Source of the DNA: Platanthera guangdongensis
Lineage: Eukaryota > Streptophyta > Magnoliopsida > Asparagales > Orchidaceae
Length of the DNA stretch: 64,000 nt
NCBI GenBank assembly: GCA_039583875.1
Contig: CM077162.1
Span: 67,329,259-67,393,258 of the forward strand
Direction: 5' to 3'
The translations under genes were made by a program, and so were the position numbers. Positions 1-12,207 of the stretch are shown one piece after another. How positions within the stretch are numbered: position 1 is the stretch's first letter; every line of letters starts with the position of its first letter. The notes beneath the pieces were generated by a model. That model was not told the origin of the DNA. It did no database searches and worked only from the letters and a program-made list of their open reading frames with translations.

Positions 1-316
1 ACTGAGCTCGAAGATCGTCGAATGGAGTTCGACAATTTGTTGAAGTTGAGCTCAGCGATCGTAGAATGGAGTTCGACGATCCGTCGAAGTGAGCTAGACG
101 ATCGTTGACTGGAGTTCGACGATTCGTCATACTGAGCTCGACGAAATGACTTAGTCTCCAAACTGAAAAACCTTAGTATGAGGGCAGCTTCCAAACCTAA
201 CTACTAACCCTTAGACTCAATTCTAATTGACCTTTAGATCTATACAATGAGGTCAAAAACAGGTTTCCTAAAGACATAGTGATCCTGACCCAAATTAGTA
301 ATAGGGTGTTCCAACA
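1..316 (-). repeat. Partial 3' LTR of A1
   Basis: This matches the right-hand part of the A1 5' LTR (about 10590-10931), including the shared end GGGTGTTCCAACA. Read on the minus strand it begins TGTTGGAACACCC, directly after the polypurine tract. Bases 1-135 hold the end of a palindrome array of the GTCGAACTGAGCTCGAC type. The rest of the LTR lies left of the window. Confidence 0.85.
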
Positions 317-328
317 ATCTCCCCCTAT
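317..328 (-). promoter_or_regulatory. Polypurine tract of A1
   Basis: The minus strand reads AATAGGGGGAGAT immediately before the LTR start TGTTGG. This is the expected plus-strand DNA priming site. Bases 329-681 beyond it are untranslated 3' sequence in which I see no supported gene. Confidence 0.8.
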
Positions 329-681
329 TTGGGTTAGGATTACTATTTACAGAAATTGGAGAAATTAAAGAACAACATACAAAGCAACAATATACAAAGC
401 AAAAATGCAACAAACAAAGCATTGCAGAAGCACAGATATATCTCAGACAGATCAGAAATCAGAATAATTGTCACCTTACAGAATTATTCCTTCTCTTTGC
501 TCTTTATAAGTTTAATTTCTCTATTTGGATTAAGAGCTTCCTTTTTGGATCTTCTGTCATCAGCTGCACCTAGAGATGTTTGTTATTTAGGCCTTGGTAC
601 CACAGCTTCCGGGTGCAGCTCCATGTATCTTTCAGAATCAAAGAATTTGCTGGAGGCATATCTTTCAAGTTCCTTCTTTCT

Positions 682-3486
682 TTATTCTAACAATATAGTG
701 ATGCTGGAGGTGTCCTTGCCTTGCTCTCTAGCTTTCTTAATTTGATCCAAGGCAGCTAATTCTTTAATTCTAGCAGTCCATGCAGTAGGATTATTCTCTG
801 GATCCTCAAAAGGCACTGGAGGCTCATATCTGTTGGAAGGATTATCTGGAGGAGCTCTGGATGAGACTAATTCTTTCAACTTGTAGGGAAAAGGACCTGA
901 AGTTGTATCAGATGAATCTTGTCCTTCCCTTGAGTATGGATGCTATCTAGAATAGCCTTTGGAGTAAACTTGGAATTCCCTTTGGTTTCCTCTATAATTT
1001 CCTCTCCTTGATTGAGAACCTCTGGATTGGCCTCCCCTATATTGAGATCTTCCATGAGGCTGAAAGGGGGTTTGACTTCTAGCAGAAGGATGAACAGCAA
1101 AACTACCACCTGCACCTGCATCAGGAGGAGGAGGTGGAGGAGGATGATGGAACTGTGAGGAACCTTTCTCATATTTCCTTTTCTTCTTCATAGCCTTTAA
1201 TTAATTCTTGGAATATTGCATCCAATGTTCAGTTATAGGGCAGTCATGAAGAATGTGGTAAGGAATGTCATTGGTATCTTTGACTTTAGCTGGTGGAACT
1301 CTTTTTATAGCTTTGTTTCTTGCCTTTCTTTTCCTGGCTATAGTGGCTGAGGAATCATCAGAATCAGTCCTATATTCATCACTTTCAGATCTTTGCTCAT
1401 CATATAAAGCATCAATCCTTTTTAGATAATCTTTCTGTTGTTGGGTTGGAGCAGATGAAGCAGTGGTGACATCAGTTGTAGCAGCAGCAGATACAGCACT
1501 TTCAGGAGCAATACTTTTAGAAGATATAGCAGCAGTAGTAACCGCAACAACTGGGGCAGCAACAGATTCAGAGAAAATAGTTTCAGACACCAAAACAGCA
1601 GCAGGGGCAACATCAGCAGTGACGGCAGGCTCAAAGTCATATGCCTCTGTCATATTATATCATCAGAGTTGTTAGCAATAACAACAATATCAGCAGCAAC
1701 AACAGAAACAGCAACATTATTGTCAGCAGGAGTAGCAGCAGTAGGATCACTAAAAACACAAGGCTCAGCAGTATATAGGGAAGTTATATAGGAGCTAATT
1801 AAGCTAGTATCATAGCTTGAGAAGGGCACAATGGCCTTGGAGAGATCCTCTGATGGCTGGACTGCAATTTGCTCTAGAAGACAGCTGAAGTAAATTGAAT
1901 CAAAAACCGATAATAAGGACCTGAGGTCCACTGAGAAAACTGCAACTTGTGGTGGTGTTGCAACTGGAGCTTGAGTTGAAGAGACATCAGCAGCAGCAGC
2001 AGGCAATCTAATATCTTCATGAGGCATCTCCCCTGCCTAGATTCAGATAGAGCTGGATCAAGGCACCCAAGGAAGGGATTGCCTGAGGAGGAAAGATGGA
2101 GGAGAGCTTGGCAGATAAGTCTGCAACTGACTTGAAGAGTGGAGCCAAGGAGGTCTCCAACAGAAGTGAGAGCCTGGGAGCTATCAGCTCATAAAGTTTG
2201 TCAGCTAAGGCTGGAATATCTACTTGCTTAGTAGAGACTTGAGCAGAGGTAGAGAAGGATGGTGGAGCAACTAGAGATGTTGGTAGAGAGCTGGTGGATG
2301 GTATAAGTGAAGGTTGAGGTGTAGGGATTGTGGAAATGGAAGACAGTGGTATGGAGATAGAAGGTGTGAAGGAGGGTTGATCAATGATATCTTGCAGAAG
2401 TTGTTGGTAAGATGTGGATGAAGAGGGTAGATCAGGAGGGGATGAAGGTGAATCATCCATGAAGGAATCATCTAGAAGATTGAATGATGGGATGTTGGAT
2501 GATGTGTCAAGATCTGGGTGAGGGTAGTGGTGTAATGGGTGGAAGATTTCTTCTGTTATTGGAAGAGTTGGGATTGGAGATGGAATTGAAGTTGGAGATG
2601 GGGTTGAGATAATGATTGTGGATGAGATTTGAGTGGTGGAGGTAACTAGTGGAGATGAAATAGGAGGAGTAGGAGAAGAAGTAGCAGTCAAGTCTTCTGC
2701 AGGGGCAAAGACTTGAGGGGAAGAGACTGGTACAGTCTTTGTGCCTGAAGTGGTGCTTGCAGAGGGCCTGCTGGGCTTCACTATCTGCCTGTCCCATTTG
2801 CCAAAGAGGGCACAGGACAGCCTCTTAGAGGCATTAATATGCATCCCAGAGGAGACTAGCAGGGCAGGGCATCTGTTTTGGAGAAACAGCCATAGAATCC
2901 TTCCATAATTAACAAAATTCTTATTTATTTTCTTCTTAATCAGATCAAAGAAGATCTCTCCTCAGTTTAATTGTTTTCTATCCACAATAGCACCCATCAA
3001 GCACTGTTGATACCTGGAGATGGTATCATGTGCTGAATGCTTGGCCAACAGAACCTTTCCCACTACATCAGCTAAGAATCTATATTCAACAGCTAAGTTC
3101 TTTTTCAGCAGCTTGCTAGGGTTTGCATCAGAATGACTCATTCTAGCAAGTAAGTCAGAAAATTCCTCTCCATATAACTCAGCAGAATCTCTTCCAGAAT
3201 TCAATTCAAAAATCTCTGTTAGAATAGTAGGAGTCAAAGGTACCTGGGTTCCAGAAATTGAACCAACCACTGTATTTTGGTCCTGGTTGTGGGCAGTATA
3301 CACCCACTCCTTAATTTCATCTGCAGGCAGTTTGATTCTTGTGGACATGATGGTAGCTAATTTTTGCTCCTTGAACAGTTCTAGAATGTCTTTGAAAATC
3401 TGATCACAGGTGGTGAAAGACTCCATGTCAATATCGAATACGGTATCAAACTTCATTGCGGCTAGAACGGCAACTGAGACGGCCAT
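682..3486 (-). pseudogene. Downstream (env-like) ORF of A1, decayed
   Basis: This is the extra ORF that SIRE-type copia elements carry after pol; its function is not established. It starts at the ATG at 3484-3486. The first ~175 codons (to 2962) form a globular domain. A proline/serine/threonine-rich stretch (2844-2017), an alanine/valine-rich part and a basic C-terminus follow. One frame explains 3486-2017, 1653-1201, 1191-943 and 879-682. It is broken by a TGG-to-TGA-type stop at 2962, by other stops, and by a frame change over 1650-2027. I see no signal peptide or clear membrane span, so 'env-like' describes position only. Element B (40466 leftwards) and fragment D (51573-52061) carry related ORFs. 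Confidence 0.7.
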
Positions 3487-3619
3487 GGTTACCTGCAAAA
3501 ATCAACAAACAAACGACCAAGTGTAGAGATGTTTGGAGGGAAAGAGAAAATTTGCAGAGAGAACAAAGGCGCAAAGAGAGAACGACGGCCGAAAAATGAA
3601 TTTTATATTAGGGTTCGAC

Positions 3620-3895
3620 GCAGAAAAGGAAAGATCGTTGAACTCAGTTCGACGATCGGGGCTTCTAAAGGAATCTGAATGGTCTTCAATATCGTCGATC
3701 TTCGTTCGACGATATTGGAGAGCGTCGAGCTCCGTTCGACGATAGTTCAGAAAACAAAATCGTCGAGTGCCGTTCGAAGATCGCTGACCTGAAAGATAGT
3801 TGAACACTATCTGAGAAGCGTTGAACTCAGGTTGACGATTTCGGAAAGCGTCGATCTCCGTTCGACGATCTGGGGGAAAATCGTCGAGCACAGTT
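3620..3895. repeat. Palindrome array between pol and downstream ORF of A1
   Basis: About ten spaced short inverted repeats of the form GTCGAACTCAGTTCGAC or TCGAGCTCCGTTCGACGA. They are the same family of palindromes found in the A1 LTR and inside its gag. They lie just upstream of the downstream ORF start. Confidence 0.85.
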
Positions 3896-3983
3896 CAGAG
3901 ACCAGAAATACACTCTAGACACTGGAAAAATCAAGATGTTTGTCTAGTCTTGGTCAATTTTTAAAGTTTCAAAATCTTGGAAC

Positions 3984-6900
3984 TTAGTTTAAACTTCCTC
4001 CATCTAACATTCCTAACTGATTTAGGAAGAAGGTGTGTTTCTTTTCATCCAAGGGTTTGGTGAAAATATCTCCCCTTTGCAAATCAGTTGGGATATATTG
4101 AAGTTCAATTTTGTTCTTCTCAACATTATCCCTTAAAAAGTGATGCCTAATTTCTATGTGTTTTGTCCTACTATGGAGGACTGGATTTTGAGCAATAGAA
4201 ATAGCACTAGTGTTATCACAAAAGATTTAAGACTTCTCTAAGTTGTAGCCATAGTGTAGGAGTTGGTTTTGAATCCACAATATTTGTGAACAACAACTAC
4301 CTGTAGCCATATATTCAGCTTCAGCAGTTGAAGTTGACACAGATGTTTGTTTCTTGCAAAACCAAGAGACAAGTCTGTCACCAAGAAACTGACAAGTTTC
4401 ACTGGTGCTTTTCCTGTCAATTTTGCATCCAGCATAATCAGCATCAGAAAATCCAGTTAATTCAAATGCTGAATCTTTTGGATACCAGAGACCTAGATTT
4501 GGACAACTTTTAACATACTTGAGAATCCTTTTTACTAATGTTAGGTGTGACTCTCTAGGGCTCACTTGGAATCTAGCACATATGCATGTAGCAAACATTA
4601 TGTCAGGTCTACTAGCTGTAAGGTACAGTAAAGAGCCAATCATTGTTCTATATGTTGTCTGATCAACAGGTTTCCCATGTTCATCAGCATCCAATACAGC
4701 ATTGGTAGGCATAGGTGTTTTCATACAGGATGCTTCAGACATACCAAATTTCGTGACCAATTCATTTGCATACTTGGTTTGAGAAATAAAGATGCCTTTA
4801 GCATGTTGTTTGACTTGCAATCCTAGAAAGAAGGATAGCTCACCCATGCTACTCATTTTAAATTTAGAATGCATTAGGTTGGAGAACCTTCTGCACAAAT
4901 TTGAATCAGTAGAGCCAAAAATAATATCATCTACATAGATCTGTACTAGTAGGGTATGGGACTTATGGGTTCTAATAAAAAGAGTTTGGTCTATTCTACC
5001 CCTTATAAATTCATTTTCCAGAAGGAAGCATGTTAGGGTCTCATACCATGCTCTAGGAGCTTGCTTGAGACCATATAATGCTTTTTTCAATTTAAAAACA
5101 TAATCAGGATGGGTTGGAGAGATAAAACCTGGAGGTTGTCTGACATAGACTTCTTCTTTGATGTCTCCATTGAGAAATGCACTCTTTACATCCATCTGGT
5201 ATACTTTGAAACCTTTATGTGTTGTATAAGCTAAGAAGATTCTAATAGCCTCCAACCTTGCAACTGGTGCAAAGGTCTGGTCATAATTTATACCTTCTTC
5301 TTGAGAGTATCCTTGAGCAACAAGCCTTGCCTTGTTCCTTACAATTACTCCTTGATCATCCAATTTGTTTCTGAACACCCACTTTGTTCCAACAATGTAG
5401 TGATCCTTATGCCTTGGCACTAGTTCTCAAACTTTGTTCCTTTCAAATTGATGCAACTCTTCTTGCATTGCAATGATCCATTGTGGATCTTGCTCTGCAT
5501 CTTTAATGGATTGAGGTTCAATTTGAGATAGGAAGCAGGTGTGCAACAGGTTTTGGTTGACCTGATTTCTGGTTTGCACACCAGCTGAGATGTCTCCAAT
5601 TACTTGGGAAATTGGATGGTCTCTTGATGTTACTAAATCAACATGGGGTGTTGATTGTTCACCAACCTGTGTTGTTATTTCCTCTTGTGGTACAACAAAT
5701 GGCTCTTCAAGTTGTTTCTCTTCAATATGTTGAATGTATTCTTCATCTTCACTGCTTTCCTCTTTTTGAGTAATCTGTAACCTGTTCAAAGCTTCAGCAA
5801 GAGAATGTACCTGCAAAGGTTCTATGATAGAAGTATTCTTCTCCTTGAAAGACATGTTAGATTCATCAAATGATATGTGAACAGATTCCTCAATTTTAAG
5901 AGATGATTTATTATATACCCTATAAGCCTTACTGATCATGGAGTATCCCAGAAACACTCCTTCATCAGCTTTAGCTTGAAATTTTGCTAAATATCTCTTG
6001 TCATTATTATGAATATAACAAATACAACCAAAAATTCTAAAATAATCAACTTTAGGTTTCTTACCTTTGAGTAATTCATAGGGAGTTTTGCCCTTTAGTT
6101 TATGTATTAAACTTCTGTTCAGCACATAGTTGGAGGTGTTCACTGCCTCTGCCCAAAAACATAGAGGAAGGTGAGCATCTGACAACAATGTAGTGGCAGA
6201 TTCAATAAGGGTTTTATTTTTCCTTTCAGCTATCCCATTTTGTTGAGGAGTTCTAGGAGCTGAGAAAGTATGTCTGATCCCTTCACTCTGACAGAACTCT
6301 TGCATAAGAAGAGAATCAAACTCTGTCCCATGATCACTTCTGATCAGGGCAATGTGAGTATTGAATTCAATCTGTATACATTTGAGAAACTCTGTCAAAC
6401 ATTTAAAGTTATCAGACTTCTTCCTCAGAAAGAACACACATGTGAATCTAGAGAAGTCATCTATAACTACTAAGGTGTAAGATTTCCCTCCTAGGTTTTG
6501 TACTGTAATGGGTCCAAAAATATCCATGTGTAACAGATACAAGATCCTAGGTGAATCACTCTTATTAAGTGATTTGAAACTATTTTTAGTTTGCTTGCCT
6601 AATTGACAAGCCCTGCAGAGTCCTTCCTTCTTATAGGGGCCAGAAGGTAGTCCTCTAACAAGGTTGTCCTTGGATATCCTAGCAATGGTTCTAAGGTTTA
6701 AATATCCTAGTCTCTTATGCCATAAAACATTAGGTCTACAGACAGAATTAAACAGGCAAATGTCTACATCTGTTGAAAGAAAATCTACTAAGTAGATGTT
6801 ACCATTCCTTTTATCTGTCAACACAGTTGTGTTGTCCTCTAACTTGATCTTGCATAAGGCTTTGCTGAAAGTCACCTGGTAGCCTTCATCACATAACTGA

Positions 6901-7142
6901 CTGATACTGGTCAAGTTGTGCTTCAGTCCTTCCACATAGGCTACCTTTTTGAATGTGACTTTGCCAATCTTGACTGCACCATATCCTTTAGTTTGTCCAA
7001 AGTTGGAATCACTAAATATGACTTTGGGTCCAAGCTTTGCTTTAAAGGATGTGAGGTTGTCCTTGTTTCCTGTCATGTGCTTAGAGCACCCACTATCCAA
7101 ATACCATTGTTGGTTTGATGTTGGATAGGTCTTCCCCTGCAC
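3984..7142 (-). pseudogene. pol polyprotein of A1 (protease, integrase, RT, RNase H)
   Basis: Copia order is visible in a single frame. The protease has WYLDSGCSKHMTG near 7100. A GAG-pre-integrase zinc region (WHKRLGYLNL... CRACQLGKQ) lies near 6720-6590. The integrase core includes DDFSRFTCVF, RSDHGTEFDS and PRTPQQNGIAERKN. Reverse transcriptase has the active-site [10 protein letters not shown] near 4940. RNase H has [15 protein letters not shown] and STAEAEYMA near 4440-4310, and a C-terminal tail runs to the TAA at 3984-3986. Two nonsense codons interrupt it: TGA at 5427-5429 where a Trp is expected, and TAA at 4227-4229. Otherwise it is full length. The frame is +1 relative to gag. Confidence 0.9.
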
Positions 7143-7176
7143 ATAAAATAATTCATTTGTTTTTGACCCAGTTTAC
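7137..7176 (-). other. Gag-pol junction of A1: intron-like 40-nt GT...AG segment
   Basis: On the minus strand an in-frame AAG codon of gag is followed by GTAAACTGGG..., and the segment ends ...TTTTATGTGCAG just before the first pol codon. Gag stops inside it (TGA at 7153-7155). Removing exactly 40 nt would join gag codons to pol codons in frame. The same 40-nt arrangement occurs in A2 at 12168-12207. It is shorter than normal plant introns, so +1 frameshifting is an equal alternative. Confidence 0.45.
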
Positions 7177-9167
7177 CTTGGGCCTAGGTTGATAACCTCT
7201 AAATTCGGAAATAAAAGACATCCCAGGTTGACTCTTATAACCTTCAGGATGATATCTCCTTGGAGGTATTATCCATTCAGTATAAGGGCTAAAGCTTTGG
7301 GATGAAGGACCCCTAGGATTGGATTTTGATTTACCCTTGAAAGAATTTCCAAAGCTCTGATATCTGTTCGACGATCGTGGAGCTGCGTTCGACGACCTTG
7401 GGTCAGATCATCGAGCTCCGCTCGACGGTCGACTGTGGCAGAGTTCAGGAATTAGAGATCGTCGACCTGAGTTCGACGATTTTGCCTGAGATCGTCGATC
7501 TGCGTTCGGCGATCGTCGAGCTCCGTTTGACGATTTCTGCTGGAACTTGGTTTTCTTAGGCAGATCAGAATTTTTCCTAGCTACCTCTACAACTCCCTTC
7601 CCTTTATCAGAAAAAAACTTGATTGGGGTTGTTAGAATAATAGGTTGGCTGGATGAAGCACCCAAGCCCAGTGTACTATTGAATCTGGAGTTCACTGTGC
7701 TTGTGATGTTCATCAGCTTGATACTTCTCCCATTAAGGGATTCTTCAAGCTTTTTGGCCTCTGACAGCTCACTTTTCAGTGAAGCTATCTGCTCCCTACA
7801 GCACTCTAACTCCTCAGAGAGTTTGAGGTTTTCTGTTTTTAAGATACTATGTTCAGATAATTGATTTATGAGAGAAATAATTTCCTTCTCAGATTTTAGT
7901 AAGTCTAAACATAATGCTTTAAACTCAGACTTAAAGTCCTCATAATTGAAATCAAAAGAACTAATTACCTGGACCTCTTCAAGTTGAGTCTCTGAGTCTG
8001 ACTCTGACTCTTCCGCATCTGAATTGTGTTGAGAGGCATTGATTGCCATCATGCAGAACTCCTTCTCTTCAGCATCATCTTCATCATCACTAGAGCTGGA
8101 TGAAGCTTCTGATTCTTATTCAGTTTCACTCCAGGATTCAGCAACAAATCCCTTCCTTGTGTGTTTGTTCTTACTTGAGGAGGGTTTGCCATTGCCATTC
8201 TTCTTGAAGTCTTTGTACTTTCTTCTTTCTTTCTTGTCCCTTCTGTCCTTGTTTTTGTTTTCTGGACAGTCAGGCACAATATGGTCTGGTTTCCTACAAC
8301 CAAAGCAAACAACTTCTTTATTATTTGACTTATCATACCTTGGCTTATCATGCTCTTTGTATGATCTCTTCCTGAAGTCCTTCCTGGCCATCTTGTAAAA
8401 TCTTTTGGCCAATAGACTAAGCAACTCATCATTGCCTGTGACTTTGTCTTCAGGTTGATTTTTAGTTGCTTTAAAAGTTATTGTCTTTTCCTTTCTTATG
8501 GATGGTGAAGCAGCCTTCTGCTCTTCTTCTCTATTTTTGATGAGCAGCTCATAAGATTTGAGCTTGCCCAAGAGAGCTTCTGTGGTGATCTCATTCAGAC
8601 TTCTGGCATCCTTGATTGGCCAGATCCTTGAGTCCCAAGTGCTTGGGAAGCACATTAGGATTTTATCATTTAGTTCATTCAGTGAGATCTCTTTATCCAA
8701 AGTCTTGAGTTCATTGACTATAAGACTGAGCCTGTTGTACATTTCAGCTACTGCTCAGCTTCTCCTTTCTTAAAATTCTCATATTGGGATATGAGGTGGG
8801 ATCTCCTGTCCTTTCTTTCATCAGCTGATCCTGAGACTATTTCAGAGAGCTTATCCCAGATTTCCTTTGCTGAATTGCATTCAGCCACCTTTTGGAAAAT
8901 GTCATCAGACATAGTCTGGGCTAAGATATTCATAGCCTTTGCATCTGCTACTTTCCACTTCTTGATATCAGCATCTGTTCCTGATGGAGGTGGAACATCA
9001 TTTGTGCTTGTGTTCTCTGGAGGTCTTGGACAAACTGTCAAAACAGAATTAAAAATATCCTCGTCAATAGAATTCATATAGAGTCTAATCCTTGCTTTCC
9101 AAAGTGCAAACTTAGACAGATTGCACACTGGAGGTCTGGTGCTACCATAATCTTTGTTTTGGGCCAT
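7153..9167 (-). pseudogene. gag of A1
   Basis: It starts at the ATG at 9165-9167 (MAQNKDYGST), 118 nt downstream of the primer site. The N-terminal half is a copia-type gag domain (LSKFALWKARIRLYMNSIDED...). The nucleocapsid zinc knuckle CFGCRKPDHIVPDC (CX2CX4HX4C) lies near 8310. It is followed by an acidic segment, a coiled-coil-like region (SEELECCREQIASLKSEL...) and an arginine/serine-rich tail. Damage: a 1-nt deletion near 8751 relative to A2 shifts the frame; TAA at 8116-8118; TGA at 7408-7410, where A2 has CGA. The tail (7545-7365) is encoded by palindromic DNA repeats. Confidence 0.85.
7365..7545. repeat. Palindrome array inside A1 gag
   Basis: About eight short inverted repeats (GATCGTCGA...TTCGACGAT type) lie in the coding region between the zinc knuckle and protease. 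They are translated in frame as repeated Ser-Ser-Asn/Gly-x-Arg-Arg-like segments. The same block is present in A2 at 12390-12565. Confidence 0.85.
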
Positions 9168-9284
9168 GATTTGTGAAGAAATAATCTAATAACAAAATCT
9201 ACAAAAAGCAGATCTAACTAGGAATCTTTGGGTCCAGGTGTTAGCCTGGGCAACCACCAAGGTGTGGTATGTTTAACCAACCTC

Positions 9285-9296
9285 GCTCTGATACCA
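9285..9296 (-). promoter_or_regulatory. Primer binding site of A1
   Basis: The minus strand reads TGGTATCAGAGC, the classic plant copia match to the 3' end of initiator tRNA-Met, two bases from the 5' LTR end (...TTTCA). The leader 9168-9284 up to the gag ATG holds no other feature I can identify. Confidence 0.9.
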
Positions 9297-9298
9297 AT

Positions 9299-10931
9299 TG
9301 AAAGTGCAAGCTAGATCTGAAATACTCTAGAGGGGGGGTGAATAGAGTATGGTGCTTAAAAACTTTTTACAACAGTTGTTGTAATCTGAGTGAACAGGGA
9401 AGCAAATAGTAAATCTAATCACAGAAACTAACTAATCACAGAGCAACCTAATCACAAAACAAGCACAGCCAAAAACAAAAATAAAGACAAGCAACCAGAA
9501 GACACAAGGAGATATAGTGATTCCCCTAAACTTGGGTACATCCACTCTTCTACCACCCTAGGTAGGAATCCACTGCATGATGAGTTGATCAGGTATCCTG
9601 GGCACCAATGAGCTTTTGATAAGGTGCTCAAAAACCAAACCAGATTTTTTGCTCAGGTGTCTTGCCACCAATAAGCTTTTGATAAGGTGCTCAAAAACCA
9701 AACACAAACTTTTGAAGGGAGTTTGAAAAACCCTTTACATAGGTGGGGATGAGAGAGTGATGGAAGTCTTCTCTTTCTCAAAGCAGCTGAGAAGACTATG
9801 TGGATTCAGTGATGTTGTCAAAGCTCCCGCTGAGATCTGTAGGTGATCAGGAAATGAAACTTTGCTGTAGGGTGATAGGCCTTCAGAAAGTTGATCTCCA
9901 GCAAATGATGATTTCAGCAACAGCTGAAATGTTAGGTGTCTGGAGTTTTGAATGATGATGGCCTTGAACACTTGAATCAAAAGAGATCTGAAGATTTTAG
10001 ATTTGTTGATCTCCTTTTGGTGATGGTGTTCTTGTGTGAATTCTTTTAGACAGAGAATGTCTATACCTCTTTTTCTTTTTCTCTTGAGTGATTATTGTTG
10101 AGAGAGATGTTGTTCCAGAGAAAAGTTGTTGCAGAGAATATTTTTGTTCTTCTTCTTCTTGTGCACTATCTTCTTCTTGTGCTTGTGAGAGCTTCAAAAA
10201 TCTTGTCTTTTATTCCTTTTGTTCTGAATAGAAAATGATCCTCTGTCCAGAATAACTGTTAGCCTGTCATTAATTACATCCTTAATTGCAATTGTCTTCT
10301 GGGGGAAAGTCCAAAGAAACATTCCTTGATAATTTCTTGAAACTTGCTCCAGAATAAATGAAAACGGCTACAAGATCTTCTGAATTAATTGTTGTGAATA
10401 ACTCCTTAACTGTCTGAATTTGAATCTTGAAAATCATTTAACTCTTCAGAAAAACGTCGAACTGAGCTCTACTATCGTCGAACTGAGCTCAGCGATTTGG
10501 ACTTAGACAGAAACAGAGATCGTCGAACTGAGCTTCACTATCGTCGAACTGAGCTCAGAGATAGAGAATCAATACTGGAGTCAAGATCGTTGAACTGAGC
10601 TCGAAGATCGTCGAATGGAGTTCGATGATTTGTTGAAGTTGAGCTCAGCGATCGTCGAATGGAGTTCGACGATCCGTCGAAGTGAGCTAGATGAACGTCG
10701 ACTGGAGTTCGACGATTCGTCGTACTGAGCTCGACGATTCGTCGTACTGAGCTCGACGAAATGACTTAGTCTCCAAACTGAAAAACCTTGGTCTGAGGGT
10801 AGCTTCCAAACCTAACTACTAACCCTTAGACTCAATTCTAATTGACCTTTAGATCTATACAATGAGGTCAAAAACAGGTTTCCTAAAGACATAGTGATCC
10901 TGACCCAAATTAGTAATAGGGTGTTCCAACA
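9299..10931 (-). repeat. 5' LTR of A1 (1,633 bp)
   Basis: It is bounded by TGAAAGTGCAAG on the left and GTGTTCCAACA on the right, so the minus strand runs TGTTGG...TTTCA. Near the internal end it carries the G-run motif CTAGAGGGGGGGTGAATAG. The U3 part holds a palindrome array (10455-10760). The A2 LTR is the same family and diverged only moderately. Confidence 0.9.
10455..10760. repeat. Palindrome array in A1 LTR U3
   Basis: Roughly a dozen spaced units built from GTCGAACTGAGCTC and GAATGGAGTTCGACGAT, many forming inverted repeats across a 3-5 base centre. The same block occurs in the A2 LTR at 17830-18118 and at the window start (1-135). Confidence 0.85.
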
Positions 10932-12167
10932 AGTTGATTTATTATAAACCCTATAAGTCTTACTGATCATGTAGTATCCCAGAAACACTTCTTCATCAGC
11001 TTTAGCTTGAAACTTTGCTAAATACTTCTTGTCATTATTGTGTATGTAACAAATACAACCAAAAATTCTAAAATAATCTACTTTATGTTTCTTCTCTTTG
11101 AGTAATTCATAGGGAGTCTTGCTCTTCAGTTTATGTATTAAACTTCTGTTCATCACATAGTTGGAGGTGTTCACTGCCTCTGCCCAAAAAGATAGAAGAA
11201 GGTGAGCATCTGAGAACAATGTAGTGGTAGATTCAATAAGGGTTTTATTTTTCCTTTCAACTACCCCATTTTGTTGAGGAGTTCTAGAAGCTGAGAAAGT
11301 GTGTCTGATCCCTTCACTCTGACAGAACTCTTGCATAAGAAGAGAATCAAACTTTGTCTCATGATCACTTCTGATCAGGGCAATGTGAGTATTGAACTCA
11401 GTCTGTATACATTTGAGAAACTCTGTCAAACACTTAAAGTTATCAGACTTCTTCCTCAGAAAGAACACCCATGTGAATCTAGAGAAGTCATCTACAACTA
11501 CTAAAGTGTAAGATTTCCCTCCTAAGCTTTGTACTGTAATGGGTCCAAAAAGATCCATGTGTAATAGATACAAAATCCTAGGTGAATCACTCTTATTAAG
11601 TGACTTGAAATTATTTTTAGTTTGCTTGCCTAATTGACAAGCCCTGCAGAGTCCTTCCTTCTTGTAGGGGCCAGAAGTTAGTCCTCTAACAAGGTTGTCC
11701 TTGGACAGCCTAGCAATGGTTCTAAGGTTTATATACCCTAGTCTCTTATGTCATAAAACATTAGGTCTACTAACAGAATTAAACAGGCAAATATCTACTT
11801 TAGTTGAAAGAAAGTATACTAAATAGATGTTACCATTCCTTTTACCTGTCAACACAGTTGTGTTGTCCTCTGATTGGATCCTGCATAAGGATTTGCTGAA
11901 AGTCACCTGATAGCCTTCATCACATAACTGACTGATGCTAATCAAGTTGTGCTTCAGTCCTTCCACATAGGCTACTCTCTTGAATGTGACTGTGCCAATC
12001 TGAACTGCACCATATCCTTTTGTCAGTCCAAAGTTTGAATCACCAAATATGACTTTGGGTCCAAGCTTGGCTTTAAAGGATGTGAGGTTGTCCTTGTTTC
12101 CTGTCATGTGCTTTGAGCACCCACTATCCAGATACCATTATTGGTTTGATGTTGGATAGGTATTCAC
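10932..12167 (-). pseudogene. pol fragment of A2 (protease to integrase)
   Basis: It contains the protease region, GAG-pre-integrase (CRACQLGKQ-like, near 11640) and integrase core motifs (DDFSRFTWVFFLRKKSD, PRTPQQNGVVERKN). It ends at the A1 insertion, C-terminal to the integrase core. Stops and frame changes break it, for example near 12140 (TAA after SNQ) and around 11750. Within-family comparison with A1 pol leaves no doubt about identity. Confidence 0.85.
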
Positions 12168-12207
12168 CTGCACATAAAATAATTTACTTATTTTTGACCC
12201 AATTTAC
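12168..12207 (-). other. Gag-pol junction of A2: intron-like 40-nt GT...AG segment
   Basis: Same length, same AAG|GTAAA start and TTATGTGCAG|G end as in A1 at 7137-7176, again containing the gag stop (here TAA). Removal would restore one frame. Confidence 0.4.

Larger units (their letters stand above)
1..10931 (-). mobile_element. Ty1/copia element A1, SIRE/Maximus type, 3' LTR cut by window edge
   Basis: In element order it has a 5' LTR (9299-10931), tRNA-Met-type primer site (9285-9296), gag (7153-9167), pol in the copia order PR-IN-RT-RH (3984-7142), an extra ORF (682-3486), a polypurine tract (317-328) and a partial 3' LTR (1-316). An ORF downstream of pol and long LTRs (1.6 kb) mark the SIRE/Maximus lineage. 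The right flank continues directly into the pol of the related element A2, so A1 inserted into A2. The target duplication cannot be checked because the left end lies outside the window. Confidence 0.9.

Noticed and set aside
356..745. Open frame on the plus strand, 129 codons
   Set aside because: It lies antisense to the 3' untranslated region and downstream ORF of A1 with no recognisable domain. Composition follows the opposite-strand element.
682..3486. A true envelope glycoprotein in A1
   Set aside because: There is no signal peptide, fusion-like or membrane-spanning segment visible. 'Env-like' describes only the position in SIRE elements.
8039..8398. Plus-strand leucine/serine-rich frame with hydrophobic stretches
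   Set aside because: It is the exact antisense of the zinc-knuckle and acidic region of A1 gag. The hydrophobic look is a by-product of Lys/Glu-rich codons on the other strand.
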